From contig JAZGUH010000026.1 in assembly GCA_037893225.1 (NCBI GenBank), forward strand, positions 1,054,001 through 1,118,000: a DNA stretch of 64,000 nt, given 5' to 3'. The DNA comes from Hippasteria phrygiana (taxonomy: Eukaryota; Echinodermata; Asteroidea; Valvatida; Goniasteridae). Below are positions 34,946-46,736 of this stretch, in pieces (positions within the stretch are counted from its first letter, which is position 1; every line of letters starts with the position of its first letter). The notes under the pieces were generated by a model. That model made no database searches and was not told where the DNA came from. It saw nothing but the letters and a program-made list of their open reading frames with translations. Position numbers and translations under genes: made by a program.

Positions 34946-35262
34946 AACTGGCAGGAGCGGGATTTGAACCTGCGACCTCCAGAATACCGTGCCCTGACCA
35001 TTTCCCTTGTGGTATGTTTGACATTGTTACAGTTAAAAAGTCATATCCTCATTGAGTGTTCCCTATAATTCCACAACCCATGTATTAAAAAGTTGCAGTG
35101 TGGTTCCTGGCTATAGGCATAATGGTTTTATGACTTCTGACTAGCGCCCCTGACACTTCGGGAGACCGCCAACATGGGGCAAGATAGCCCAGTTGGTGGA
35201 GTGCTGGTTACGGTATTCCGGAGGTCAGACACAGGTTCAAATCCTGCTCCTACCCAGTGCGG
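34946..35262. mobile_element. tRNA-derived SINE pair, opposite strands
   Basis: Minus strand 34946-34996 carries GGCAGGAGCGGGATTTGAAC, the T-arm and acceptor stem. Plus strand 35178-35257 is a full tRNA-like body: TAGCCCAGTTGGTGGAGTGC (A box) and GGTTCAAATCC (B box). Same family as 16424-16660. Confidence 0.75.
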
Positions 35263-35425
35263 TGGTGTAACTGGGGTGACATTTCTGGGGGGGGGGGGGG
35301 GCACTGAAAGTAAATGAACTGCGGGTTGTATAATTTTTCGCACATTTAAAGATTTCAAATGGGGGCACTCCCTGGTGGCACGGACGTCAGCTTGGAAGGG
35401 GGGGGGGGGGGGGGGGGGGGGGCAC
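35263..35425. mobile_element. hAT-MITE relative between two poly-G tracts
   Basis: The start (GGTGGTGTAACTGGGGTGAC) and interior ('agtaaatgaactgc', 'agatttcaaat') match, in reverse, the 22315-22512 element. Poly-G tracts lie at 35287-35302 and about 35398-35422. Confidence 0.55.
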
Positions 35426-35633
35426 ATGGTTTGGGTGCTTAGTAGCCAGTCAGTAAAACAAATTTAACATACAAATTGCTACAATAAGTCAAATTTTGAC
35501 TTCTATTTTGTACTGCAATTGCCTCAACTGTATAGCGAGTACCTTGACTGACATCAAAGCAACATGTTAGGAAACTGCTTGATGTTTTAAAAAGTGAAAA
35601 AAAAACAACCACTTACATGTAATCTTTAAAGTT

Positions 35634-36078
35634 AGTGTACACGATTGGTAATCCTCCCAATTGTTTTTACTGAATTATTACAAAATACCTTACTAGACTG
35701 TAAGCTAATAGTAGTCTTAATCATCCTGTGAAATTATAGCACTAGGTGTGCTGTCGTTGTCAAGAAAAGTGGAAATATATATCGTTTCCTAACGATTTCC
35801 AGCTGGAAATCGTTGGGAAAAACTGCCAGGTAGCCTTTAGTCAAGGTGCACGTGGCTATCTGGACGAGTGGCGCGCCCCGGACATTCTGGCATTCGGGGC
35901 GCATCACGCGCCCAGATAGCCACGCGTGCCTTGACTAAAGGCTATCATCCGCCCGACGGTTAAAAATGAGCGACGTTTTTGTCTCGTTTTTTTTCCGCCA
36001 CCCAACAACGCAAAACTTTGAACAGGTCGGTGGAACGATATTTCCTATAAAATACTAACCCCCAAATCTGCCCATTTC
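35634..36078. mobile_element. Truncated AGTGTACA-ended element at the receptor junction
   Basis: Begins AGTGTACACGATTGGTAATC. It is the reverse complement of the fuller copy at 58979-59444, and contains a perfect 24-base palindrome (35791-35814) and a larger inverted repeat, 35832-35945. Its right end stops about 45 bases short of the expected terminal repeat, exactly where receptor coding sequence begins. Confidence 0.88.
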
Positions 36079-37213
36079 TGAGAGGTTCTTTGCGGTTTGT
36101 CATCCACTGACATTCAGAGGCCAAGCTACAAAAGTTCGAGCAGCCAAAATACTATTAGTATTATGGATAATTGCAATTGTCACAGCAGTTGGACCTGTCT
36201 CCATGGTCCGATGGGGAGCAGATGTTGTAGAAACCATTGCTGAAGTTCTGTTTGTCATCTTATATACAATTGGTCTGTTCCTCTGTGCCTCCCTGTACAC
36301 TTGTATCATCAAGAAACTATGGCAGCAACCGAGGATTACATCGACAGTTCATGACCAGCAGAGACTGCGCCGGGTAGTTGCCATGCTCATTGCAAACACT
36401 GCTGTGTTCTTCATCTGCAACACTATGGTCATCATTAGAGAGATCTTTCGATTAGTCATTCTACAGGCTAACCTCTCTGATTCAAGTGTAAAGAAAGCCT
36501 TTGGTGCATTTCTCAATTTACAACTAGTTGTGCACATCTTTGGTTTAATCAATAGTTCAGTGAACCCTCTGGTATACAATGGCTTTAACTCAGACTACCA
36601 GGCAGCTTTCATAGAGGCATTCTCATTCCTTAATCCAAAAAGTTGCTGCCAAAGCCAAGATACCCCACAGGATCCAGCTGAGCAGATTGGCTTGCAAGAA
36701 ATTCCCCAAGAACCAACTCCGCAGGATCCAGCTGAGCAGATTAAATTGCAAGAAATTCACCAAGAACCAACTCCGCTGGAGACAGCTGAGCAGATTGAAT
36801 TGCAAGAAATTCACCAAGAACCAACTCCACAGGAGCCAGCTGAGCAGATTGAATTGCAAGAAATTCCCCAAGAACCAACTCCACAGGAGCCAGCTGAGCA
36901 GATTGAATTGCAAGAAATTCACCAAGAACCAACTCCACAGGAACCAGCTGAGCAGATTGAATTGCAAGAAATTCACCAAGAACCAACTCCACAAGAGCCA
37001 GCTGAGCAGATTGAATTGCAAGAAATTCACCAAGAACCAACTCCACAGGAGCCAGCCGAGCAGATTGAGTTGCAAGAAATTCCCCAAGAACCAACTCCAC
37101 AGGAGCCAGCTGAGCAGATTGAATGGCAAGAAATTCACCAAGAACCGACTCCACAAGAGCCAGCTGAGCAGATTGAATTGCAAGAAATTCACCAAGAACC
37201 AACTCCACAGTGA
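36079..37213 (+). pseudogene. GPCR unit A, 5'-truncated class A receptor
   Basis: Coding sequence starts abruptly at the E-R-F of the TM3 end (equivalent to residue 101 of unit B) and stays open to TGA at 37211-37213. TM1-TM3 are missing, replaced by the transposon ending at 36078. From there it is almost identical to unit B, with NPLVY in TM7 and ten copies of the 18-residue tail repeat. The first ATG available (36203) is in the TM4-TM5 loop. A working receptor is not possible without the missing helices. The preserved frame shows the truncation is recent. Confidence 0.9.
36671..37210 (+). repeat. 54-bp coding minisatellite, ten copies (unit A)
   Basis: Encodes ten 18-residue units of the type EPAEQIELQEIHQEPTPQ at the receptor C-terminus. 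First units differ (DPAEQIG, DPAEQIK, ETAEQ). The period is a multiple of three and lacks stops in several frames, so antisense and +1 frames are also open. Confidence 0.97.
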
Positions 37214-38124
37214 CACTCTGTGATTGCAGGATAATCCTCCAAGTGAAGAAGATTCCAAACATCACAACAATCACCATTCATCAAGAACATCGTAACTCAG
37301 GATCAGCATGATCAGATGCAACAAGAAACTTGTCATCTTGAACTGAATTGGACAAAAACATGTACAGAGGCAGACGAATGCTGTGGAATGCATCATCACA
37401 CAGGACAAGACCCAAGATCCTTCAAGGAAGGTAAAACATTGCAACTACCAGGTTGTAAAGAAGAACGCTTGACTCATTGATGGCATACATGTACATAAAC
37501 TTGAAAGAGAAATATGCAACTTCATTAGCCTTCCATGTGCATGAGTGGCACACAAATAAATTTGGCTTTCTGTGTCATCTGTCAGTATACAGGACACACA
37601 TGTGCTCTATTTTTCAGTGTTCCGTGCACAAATGGGATTTCAAATTTATCTTCAAGCAACCTTGACACTTCTTTAACTGAGGAAAACCTATAGAAAAGCA
37701 TACGTTTATCTTCATAAAACACAACAGACAAGTTTTTGTTATAAAGAAAACAAGTTGAGAGCTACCAATCATCAGTAGTCACGGTGATTATTTCCTTATT
37801 CTTCTTTTCCAAAGCACACAGTAATGACATTACTATTGCCGAGTATAAAACATGCTATTTTCAAACTGATCAATACATGCACAACACAGCATGCAATATG
37901 GACTATGCTACACAGGATAATGTTGCAATCCATGTAGACTGTCCAATCAGGATAGAGGTTTCAAGTTTGGTTGAAGATAATATGTTATGTAGCTATTTGT
38001 ACAATGTATGGCTCACATGAATACTATCCCTCATGCTCACATGACCACACCCCTTAGACAACCCTATGGAGGTTTGTGCAGTAACTTTTGTTTCTCTCAG
38101 ATTTGACGCATTCCATGTCTAATA
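37214..38124. other. 3' flank of receptor unit A
   Basis: Homologous to 48171-49081 and, more distantly, to 58276-58800. Sequence similarity extends well past the stop codon, consistent with duplication of whole genomic units, not retroposition. A 78-codon ORF (37784-38020) is conserved in B only because the DNA is. Confidence 0.7.
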
Positions 38125-38340
38125 AAGCCAGTTCGGTATCTCAAAGGTCAAAGGTTATTCGGGATAAAACTGCTGACCGTAATGTCATGCCATGTTACGC
38201 GAACGCCCACTCTGATTGAATATAACACGTGTGCGTTGCGCGACCACCTTTTGTATTCACACGCGCGCGTTAGGTCACGCAGGTCATTCGGGATAAAATG
38301 TCATTGTTCACATGCGCAGTTGAAATACCGAACTGGCTTA
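38125..38340. mobile_element. MITE with AGCCAGTTCGGTAT ends (unit A)
   Basis: AAGCCAGTTCGGTAT and ATACCGAACTGGCTT bound about 216 bases with GC-rich interior. Unit C (58793-58800, 'tctaattatagttc') lacks it and shows the pre-insertion site. The same insertion is in unit B at 49082-49297, so it predates the A/B duplication. Confidence 0.85.
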
Positions 38341-38869
38341 TTATTGTTGATGTGATTGGATAATATTGCATAAGCTGTATTAACGCGAGTCTATCAACAA
38401 AGGTCAACTGCAAACAAATGTGGTGCCGTTTGGTTAAATTAAGCCCTGCAATCTATGTTGTCTGTCTTTATTATGTACTACGTGCGAAATTGCCCTATAC
38501 AACTCTAACAGCCCCAAATCCTCAAATTTTAATATGATTTTGCATGCACCCTGTACACTGCAGTGTAATTCAAAAATTGAAACTTATTGTCGGTTGATTT
38601 TCTGGTGGAATAATCTCATTGGAAAGCTCATGACTTTAATACCAACACATTAGTTGGAACATTTATTTTTCGGGGGTTCCACACCCCAAAAAAACATGGA
38701 CACAACATCTTGAATGAAACATTCTAGAGAATATGTGAAGTATGCAATTTTGAGAAAGTTTTCCAATTTTATTCTGAAGAGGGTGGGAACCCTTTTAAAC
38801 TACATCCCCCCACCCCCCACCAAAAAAAACCCCAACCCAAACACAACAGTAACTGTCCATCAACAATGT

Positions 38870-38992
38870 TTTCAAAGGGAACAAAGAAATTGGCAGGAGC
38901 GGGATTCGAACCTGCGACCTCCGGGTTACCGTACCCGGAGGGTCGCAGGTTTGAATCCCGCTCCTGCCAGTTTCTTTGTTCACTTTGAAAAT
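38870..38992. mobile_element. SINE palindrome (two tRNA T-arms, tail to tail symmetry), unit A
   Basis: GGCAGGAGCGGGATTCGAAC is followed, after about 36 bases, by GTTTGAATCCCGCTCCTGCC; arms of about 60 bases extend into 'tttctttgtt' and TTTGAAAA tails. It equals a head-to-head SINE pair with both A-box halves deleted. Confidence 0.88.
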
Positions 38993-40985
38993 GTATCCAA
39001 ATTTACCTAGTCAGTTCCCCTTGTGGATTGTTTGACGAATCATCAACAATGTTGTTAGGTATGTGTATAAACGTGACACCAATGAATCATCAATGTCACA
39101 CAATTTCTAATCAGCATGCTTTGTCTTTCTATCATGTGTTTAAGTGAATCATTCATGGTTCTCAACTCCCAAAAAAGCGTATCACACAATTAACAATGCG
39201 CATACTCAGAAACTTACAAATGAGAAGAACCAAAAATCTATTTCTGTCCCAAATGGGACAAATGGTTTGATTTTATTGCAAAGATGTATCTTAATACACT
39301 TTCAAATTGGGGAGAAACTGAATCCAGATGAATTTTGAAATTTCAAGGTTTAGGTGTTGACATTTTCCAAGAGGAATGTCTCAGTATTGGGTGAAAGTGG
39401 TGATCCACAAAATCAGTGTTTTACAATCAATTTTTTAACGGTGTTTGGATGATTTTAATGTTGTTTGGATACTGCTGGTGGTCCGATGATTTTTAAACAG
39501 CTGTACATGCACGGTGGTGAAAACTGGACTTGATCAATAATATTGTGTGAAGTCACCATCTGTATGTAACAATTACACCAACTGTATGATGATCAGAGCT
39601 CTGGCAAAGTGCCAGAATCACTCTCACATGTTTCTCAAAGCCAATTGGCTAACAGTTTGGAATGGGCGTGTATTTAAATCGCTGCATGAGAATGCCAGAT
39701 TGTGATTGGTCAACTGGCTTTATGTAGTTTCTAATAGCAAACCAATGTAAAGCATTATGTAGATGTACATGTACAGCGTGCCACAGTCGGCCCACAGCAG
39801 ATCCAGGGTGGTGGAATTAGCATTCATTTAGGTTTCAGTTGCACAGGAATATTGAAAACAAAGTGCATGGCTAATCACCAACAATATTGTAGAAAATACA
39901 GCAAATAGAGTTCTAGTCTTTAATTCGAAAATAATGTGACAGTTTTACATTTTTGTGTCCACTCTGTAAATTAGAATTTCACATTTAAATAAAGTAGTCT
40001 GGTTCCTGTTTTGATTTTGTGGTATCAAAGCACATAACCGTGGCAGGGTGCACTGGGCATCTATGAGCAAGTTCAGGTGCTGCTGATCTGGTCCCTTTTG
40101 TCAATTTTGCGATTTAAATCACGCATGCGTGGTCTGTTTTCACTCGAACGCATCTTGTCGATCAACTACGTCAAATCTAGTTTGTGTAGTAGCAACAACA
40201 AACTGTAAAGAATGTTGTCTGCTAATTGTTAACGAACATGACAAAGCAAATGTTGGTACGTCATTTTTATTTTCTATTATATATTTCTTTTATTTTCTCT
40301 GCCTAACTTTAGTGGAATAAATCATTCATTATCTTATTGCAAAGAGTTATTATCATTGGACAAAACTAACAATTTACCGTAAACGTTTGCAGAACTTGCC
40401 CAGTTTACCTATCCTCCATCTTGAAACCGTGACGTAACTCGCGAGTGACCAGAGAAACCATGGTCCGGAGCTAGGTTGATCCAGTTGGACTACTAGCTAG
40501 TCAAACCACGCAGCGTTCGAGTGACATCTAGATTGACTAAAAGTTAAGTCTAGTCACTCTAGTCGCCCAACCGAACTTGCTCTATTATGTGCAAATGGAA
40601 CTCCAAATATGGGCAAATGTGCCTATTGTTAATACAATATGGCTCTAAAAAGTTGGACATTTTTGAACTACTTGATAGCTCCACATTTGGAACTAATTGT
40701 GATATCCAATTTTACTGGTGTACCGAATTAGTTGCTTAAATATGAACTTTATAATATTACAGAATACCTGTTGGACTATAAAAGAGAGAGCATGGGGATA
40801 TAAGGAATGGGCTGGGTTGGAGTATGTAGGATGGTACTGGGTGGATTGGATGGTTGTACTGTGTGGTGTGAGTTGTGCTTGTTGGGCTTAGATAGAGTTG
40901 AGTGAAGAAGGGTGGTTAACAACTATCCCATATTTGCAGGGAATACTCTCGGAAGCTGGGTGGGTGGGTGGGACCAGCTGAGTAA
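38993..40985. other. Receptor-unit spacer, no gene
   Basis: Shared with 49967-51960 in unit B and partly with 58830-60300 in unit C. A partial extra copy of 39550-40810 is at 43327-44045. No ORF with support. Confidence 0.6.
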
Positions 40986-41205
40986 ATGGGGGTCAGTTGT
41001 AAAGGATGGGGGTCAGTTGTAATGGATGGGGGTCAGTTGTAATGGATGGGGGTCAGTTGTAATGGATGGGGGTCAGTTGTAATGGATGGGGGTCAGTTGT
41101 AATGGATGGGGGTCAGTTGTAATGGATGGGGGTCAGTTGTAATGGATGGGGGTCAGTTGTAATGGATGGGGGTCAGTTGTAATGGATGGGGGTCAACTGG
41201 ATTGA
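40986..41205 (+). repeat. 20-bp minisatellite, 11 copies (unit A)
   Basis: Unit GGGGGTCAGTTGTAATGGAT repeated ten times with very little variation, plus a final variant (GGTCAACTGG). Unit B has only three copies at the same place (51964-52014). The low divergence indicates recent expansion in A or contraction in B. Confidence 0.97.
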
Positions 41206-41667
41206 TGTCATAGAGTCATGGTACTTGGTTGGTTGGTTTCCTCCTGAAAACACCTTCTTGGGATCTTGGCTAGGAGGTCACGGGGAGGTGTCGTCATCTA
41301 AGTCTTAATCGTGATGTGAGGTCAGCTGGGTAGGATGAAGTTGGCAAAGTTTCTTGATGGGGTTTATTGGGTTGATGGGGTCAGCCAAGTTAGTTGGAGA
41401 GAGGTAGACTGGGTTGGTGGTTGGAGTAAGGGAGGTTGGTAAGCTGGGTTGGTGGGTAGGTCAGCTAGGCAGGGTGGGGTCAGTTGGGTCTGTGGGGGTC
41501 AGTTGTTGAGGGTGTTGTGATGAGGGTGGGGTGGGGTCATCAGCTGGGATCTAACTGGGTGGATGGGTAGGGGTCTGCTGAGTTAGTGGGTGGGGTCAGC
41601 TGAGTTTGTGGTGGGGTCAGTTGTTTAGTGGTTGGGGAGTCGTCTGGGTTACTGAATCGAGTCAGCT
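41206..41667 (+). repeat. G-rich degenerate GGGTCAG/GGTTGG region
   Basis: Low-complexity sequence with recurring 'ggtcagctg', 'ggtcagttg' and 'gtgggtgg' words, shared with 52015-52480. It is the matrix in which different minisatellites have grown in the different units. Confidence 0.8.
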
Positions 41668-41822
41668 ACAATCCCGGCCAAAATGCTTGGGCCACGTGAC
41701 AATAAACATAACATCCCCCGCTCAATGTTGTAATCTCAAGCTGGAGCGCATTCCGTGCAATGAGAGCCAACATTGACCGGGGGAAGGGGGTTCGGGGGCC
41801 CAACGAGATTTGGCTGGGATTG
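41668..41822. mobile_element. 155-bp MITE with ACAATCCCGGCCAAA ends (unit A)
   Basis: Left ACAATCCCGGCCAAA mirrors right TTTGGCTGGGATTGT with one difference. Further copies at 52481-52636 (unit B, same insertion) and 54049-54204 (a separate insertion). Non-coding. Confidence 0.9.
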
Positions 41823-41945
41823 TCTGAAATTTTCTTTCTAAAAAAAAAGTTTAAAAAGACCAAAGTGTGAGAAGCAATATGGATGGTCATTGCTTCCCGA
41901 GTGAGGAGTGAATAAAAGAAAAGGAAGAAAAAAAAGAGTAATTTT

Positions 41946-42022
41946 TTTCGGGTTGGATTCGAACCCACGATCAAACCCACAACTACTGCATTTGACAGCA
42001 CATGTCTTAACCACTAGACCAT
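41946..42022 (-). mobile_element. tRNA-like SINE body, second family
   Basis: Minus strand: TGGTCTAGTGGTTAAGAC (A box) and GGGTTCGAATCC (B box), tRNA-Ser/Leu-like spacing with about 40 bases between. The stems are incomplete, so it is more likely a SINE head than a tRNA gene. The unit B copy (about 52770-52836) has lost the B box. Confidence 0.6.
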
Positions 42023-42073
42023 GTGAGTGACAGATACCAGGAGGCTTAACCGTTCAATTTGCCGACACAGGAG

Positions 42074-42484
42074 ATCCAAATTGTTTTGTAGTGCGCATCG
42101 TGCACGGTGTACCATGACGATTAACCATGCCATTTTGTCCAATAACTTCACAAAAGACACTTTTTGTTCAACGCGAAAAGCGCATTACGCTACACAAACA
42201 ACATACAAGCCTCTTCCAATTTTTCAGTCATCTCATTGCGTGAAGGAGAGTCATTCATTTCAATATTATTTTGGTGGCGAGGGTTAACTGTTGAATTTTC
42301 CGACATTTCACGCAATGAGGTGGCTGAAAAAATGGAAGAGGCTTGTATGTTGTTTGTGTAGCGTAATGCGCTTTTCGCATTGAACAAAAAATGTCTTTTG
42401 TGAAGTTATTTGACAAAGTGGCATGGTTAATAGTCATGGTACATGTACATCGTGCACGATGCGCACTACAAAACAATTGGGATC
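42074..42484. mobile_element. Foldback element, arms about 190 bp (unit A, complete)
   Basis: 'ccaaattgttttgtagtgcgcatcgtgcac' type sequence at 42074 is mirrored at the far end (42484), and the inner arms pair through 'cacaaacaacatacaagcctctt' to a 60-base centre. This makes the two strands encode near-identical chance peptides. In unit B most of the right arm is deleted. Confidence 0.9.
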
Positions 42485-43326
42485 ATCTGTGTAGGGCGCA
42501 AGCGCATTACAGCCAGGATCGTCATTCATTAACCCTATCTGGACCGGGCTTAGTTTGGGACGTACGGAGACCGGGGAGGGGCACATAGTGCCCCAACACC
42601 CTCTGTTTTCCCAAGTTCACAACCGATTTTCAGGAAACTGGCCACAAATGTTCAGTTCACGAAAGTCGAAATGATGACATTCAAAAACTTTCCGCAAGTC
42701 ATAACTGTTGGGCGTTGGGGGCTGTTTTTCAACTTGGTGTGAAAACAATCGTATTTCTCCCATAATTTACGTCTTGGTTGTCAAAAAGGTTAAAAGAAAT
42801 TGACAACCTAATTAGTTGGACATAATCACTAAAATAACATTCGATGTTTAGACTGGGATCTCCCATGGGGGCGCTATAATCCGGTAATTCATACTATTTG
42901 GGTTGAAAAGTTGATTTTGCATGTTTTCACTTACAAGTATGGGCCTAAACTTAGTTTCCTCAAGTAAAACAAGTACCGGTATATTCAACACTATACAATA
43001 GATAACTTTTCGTAAAAACGTCATGAAGTTTGGCGAGGATAAAATGCAGCATTAAAACGTTACGGTGACAAATACGGTATAGGGGGTAAAGTGAGACCCC
43101 CGGTCCTACTAGAGTTTTAAAGTAAGAACTTAGAAGCCAAGAAATGTGTACACGAGTGTAGGAGAATGTCTCTCAACTTTATCTTTGGCGGTAATCATCA
43201 TCACTGGTATCATCTTCATCATCACCATGAGCACCAACATTTGCCTCATCCCTGTTTTATTTGTGTGAGAGAGTGAAAGCAGTTTGATTGACTCTGCCAC
43301 TCAACTCTTTATAGATATACTAAGCA
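42485..43326. other. Right end of duplicated unit A, no gene
   Basis: Shared with 53196-54039. Contains a short ATC/ATCATC-rich stretch at 43190-43240. No supported ORF. Confidence 0.55.
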
Positions 43327-44045
43327 CCATCTGTATGTAATAATTAGACCAACTGTATGATAAGAGCTCTGGCTGAGTGCTAGAATCACTCTCACATGTT
43401 TCTCAAAGCCAATTGGCTAACAGTTTGGAATGGGCGTGTACATAAATCACTGCATGAGAATGCCAGATTGTGATTGGTCAACTGGCTTTATGTAGTTTCT
43501 AATAGCAAACCAAAGCAGTATGGAGATGTACATGTAGTATGCCACAGTAGGAATTAGCAGTAGGAAGTCAGGTTTCAGTTGGACAGCAATATTAAAAACA
43601 AAGTGCATTGCTATCAATAACACGATTGCAGAGAATACAGCAAATAAAGTTCTAGTCTTTATTCATTTTAATAAAAAATAATGCACAACAGTTTATATTT
43701 TTGTGTTCACTCCGAATTTATTGTAATTTCACATCTAAATAAAGTAGTCGTGTTTTGATATACTGGTATCAAAGCACATAAACCGAGGCAGGGTGCACCG
43801 GTCATCATATATTATGTGCAAATGTAAACTCCAAATATGGGCAAATGTACCTATTATAGCTCTAAAAAGTTGAACTCTTTTAAAATACCTGAAAGTTCCG
43901 CATTGGAACTAATTGTGATATCCAATTTTACTGGTGTACCAAATTTGTTGCTTAAATGCTGACTTAATATTTTTACAGAATATACCTGTTGGACTATAAA
44001 AGGGAGAAGCATGGGATAAAATTTGCAATTCAGCATTTTTAATTT
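43327..44045 (+). repeat. Orphan fragment of receptor 3' flank
   Basis: Starts 'accatctgtatgta' and follows 39550-39960 and then 40570-40810 of unit A, diverged and with the middle missing. Indicates a further, largely lost receptor unit between A and B, or an intra-unit duplication. Confidence 0.8.
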
Positions 44046-44075
44046 TTAATTTAATTTAATTTATTTTTTTGGGTT

Positions 44076-44185
44076 GGGGGGGGGGGGGGGGGGGCGGGTA
44101 ACCTACAGTGATGTAAGTGCACATAACACATCGGTGGGATGTGCAGTGCAGCTGTACAGCCGATCATTTCTGCTCATTGGCTGTT
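44076..44185 (+). repeat. Poly-G tract and conserved inter-unit motif
   Basis: After a G run (44076-44094), 'cctacagtgatgtaagtgcacataacacatc' type sequence to 'agccgatcatttctgctc' recurs at 54325-54410 and, diverged, at 63645-63715. It marks the same point in three successive array units. Confidence 0.75.
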
Positions 44186-44224
44186 TTGGAAACTTTTCCA
44201 AAACAGCCCTTGTTTTCGTTAAGA

Positions 44225-44700
44225 TTTTTTTTTTTTTTTTGTGCTTCCTTTTCAGACTTTTTCCTCATAGCATTTGTACACGTTTTCTTTCTTACCGGCA
44301 CTTTGGCTACTTTGGTGCACCCGATTGCCTTTAAACTTGGCAGACACTTAGACCAACTGCTCAGAATGTGTCCCGAACTTTTTGGTCATGATGACGTCAT
44401 CACGTGATTTGTTATGAATTTTTGAAATTTTGAAATCGTAAAATTCTTTTAAATATATCTGGCAAACAAAACAAGATATTTTCAAAATTCTTTTTGTTAT
44501 AGCTTTGGTAGGTCTCAAAGATATGCCCTAAAAAGGAAAAAAATGTGTGACGTCATGATGACATCATCAAAAATGTGCTTTTTAAAAACACATATAAGGA
44601 TAGGTCCAATCGTCATGAAAAGTGGTGGGTAGGTAGATACTGTCACTAGCATGCAAAATCTGAAATGATGTCATGATGACGTCATCGCCAATTTTTTAAA
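44225..44700. repeat. Dispersed repeat rich in TGACGTCA motifs
   Basis: GATGACGTCATCACGTGATT (44390), GTGACGTCATGATGACATCA (44548) and a third near 44680, with 'aaacttggcaga' at 44333. It is absent from the corresponding part of unit B, so it inserted in A only. Class unknown. The TGACGTCA palindromes would match CREB/ATF-type sites if bound. Confidence 0.5.
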
Positions 44701-46736
44701 TATGTAGTTTATATATCCACACATCAGCCAAATTACAGTACCCACCACAGAAACTCTTGAGTATTTAACACAAAGCAGACTCTTTGGTTATGACAAGAAT
44801 GGCGGGAGGGTTGGGCCCACAGTGTCTTTACAAATGACTGGCCACCAGAACTTATCTCAGCACCAAGAAGGTCTCAGGCTATTTATTTCAATGATAATAT
44901 CACACCTGCTTGAGTGAATGACGCAGTATATGTATGAATTGCAAGGTACTTTTGGGCAAGATGTCCCATGGAAGTCGCATTGAGGTGACAGAGCGTGGTT
45001 TGGTTTTAAGAATTTTCTCCATCTATAATTTATGGGCTCCATGGGAAATGTGATGTGTTTGGTGCACTTTCCCTTAATTCTTTCCACAAAACAGGCACCA
45101 GTAGTTGATCAGGAAGTTACTTCTGTAGTTCTTTTTTGTAGCAATTAAATGTATGTTTAATTTATTTACTCTTTTTAATCTTTTCCCCAATGTTTTTGTT
45201 AGTTAATTCCCCCCCCCCCCCCAAAAAAAGACCCGTAACTTCCCCACTTCCACTCCCTCTTTCCACCCCTCACCCACCCCAGTTAATATTAAATAAATAA
45301 TTTCATTTTGATTTAATGTATTTGCATAATTGTTATTTTTATATAGATAACAGATTTAATATTCAATATTTATGCTAGTGTATATTTTAAACTGTTTTAT
45401 CCCATTCCTGTAATTGGCGGTACTTCCGCTGTTGGATGTGGTTAATAAATAAATAAATAAATAAATAGAAAGATGTATTATGCTCTTTGTTATTTCATGG
45501 GTCTCAAAATGGTGATTTTAAAGTTTGAATAGGTAAAAAAAGAATTGATAAAGATCCTTTTCAGCCACATGACCAGATGCGAAATGTAAGCAAAACCACC
45601 ACGTGTGGACAACCGTCGGGTGATCATGTATCATATGGGACAGGTTAAACCATGTGTGTGCATGCGGTGCGCACTTCATTAGCATAACTACACTATGCTC
45701 CACGCACGTGAAAAAGATCTACGGACCTTTTTTAACCCACATGACCAGATAAAGTGAAATGTAAACCTACACTTGAGGACCGCTATGGAATGATCGTAGT
45801 ACAAGTATCTTGACTAGTTTACTTGAATGAGCACTTCATTAGCATTACTACACTGTGAAGTCCACGATGACAAGTTAATAAGGTCTATATTGTGTTTACT
45901 TTTTGAGTATATTATCAACAAAATTCAGATGGGCATGCCAGTGCCATTGTAGACCAAATATTTTTGGAATTATTTTATGGTTTTTAATTTTTGGAAGGTC
46001 ATAGAAATTTTGAGACATTTCCTTTAACAGGGTGGCAGGGTTGGCAACCAAAAATATGACCAACCTTCCCACCTTTGTTCATAACCCTTTACCTAGAGTG
46101 GCGTTATTGGTGACTCCCCCTTAAAATAATTTAAATTGGACTGAGTAGAACTTTTGATGAATTTTTCATGTGCTCGCTAGCAGGACTCCCAGCATGCACT
46201 GCTCCCAGGTACAATTGGCACACATCAACATCACTTTTTATGACAATGTCTTGGTACATGTTCCAAACACTGACTAGTCTAGCCACGGACTCCTTAAGGT
46301 GTCTTTTACCCCATAGTAAGGTCAAATTTTGCATTTTTCTTTTGGTCATCAATTGAAATATTGTCCACACGTTGTGCATTATAGATTGTTCACAATGTTC
46401 TATGTAAGCAAGGCTGCCTACGCTGCAGTCTCAACTGTGCAAGTTGACAGCAAGAGAGAAGATACTACGGTCCCTGGTCATTGGGAAAATTGATACAACA
46501 TATTCAAAAGATTGTTTAACTTTTGCCATAAGGTTTTATGAGATTTCAGTTTTAGTTTCATTAAGGATATGGTTGCATACTTAAAGATGTGACATTCCCA
46601 CAACTTTCTCACTGACAGTGGGGTTCATGTATTAAATAATCACATGTCCATCTATCAGTGGAAAATTGCACTACAAAAGTTTCATGGTTCAACTGTCTAA
46701 GATTCTCCTGCTGATGACAAGTACATTATCACAAAC
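44701..46736. other. Upstream region of receptor unit B, no other gene
   Basis: 44745-44900 matches 54690-54870 and 46240-46736 matches 56650-57316, so this is unit-specific upstream DNA. (AAAT)n at 45440-45463, poly-C at 45209-45222. The last 200 bases before the ATG are conserved in units C and D and may hold the promoter or 5' UTR; no TATA box is convincing. Confidence 0.55.

Larger units (their letters stand above)
36079..43326 (+). repeat. Segmental duplication, copy A
   Basis: About 7.25 kb nearly identical to 47036-54039, from inside the receptor gene to 'tatagatatactaagca' at the right end. Differences are single bases, small indels, the 20-bp VNTR (11 copies here, 3 in B) and the foldback element at 42074-42484, which is complete here and cut in B. 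Confidence 0.95.

Noticed and set aside
36623..37277. Minus-strand and +1-frame ORFs over the receptor tail (also 47580-48252)
   Set aside because: Shadows of the 54-bp coding repeat, whose period keeps other frames open.
38870..38992. tRNA gene
   Set aside because: Only the T-arm and acceptor half are present, mirrored; no A box or anticodon arm.
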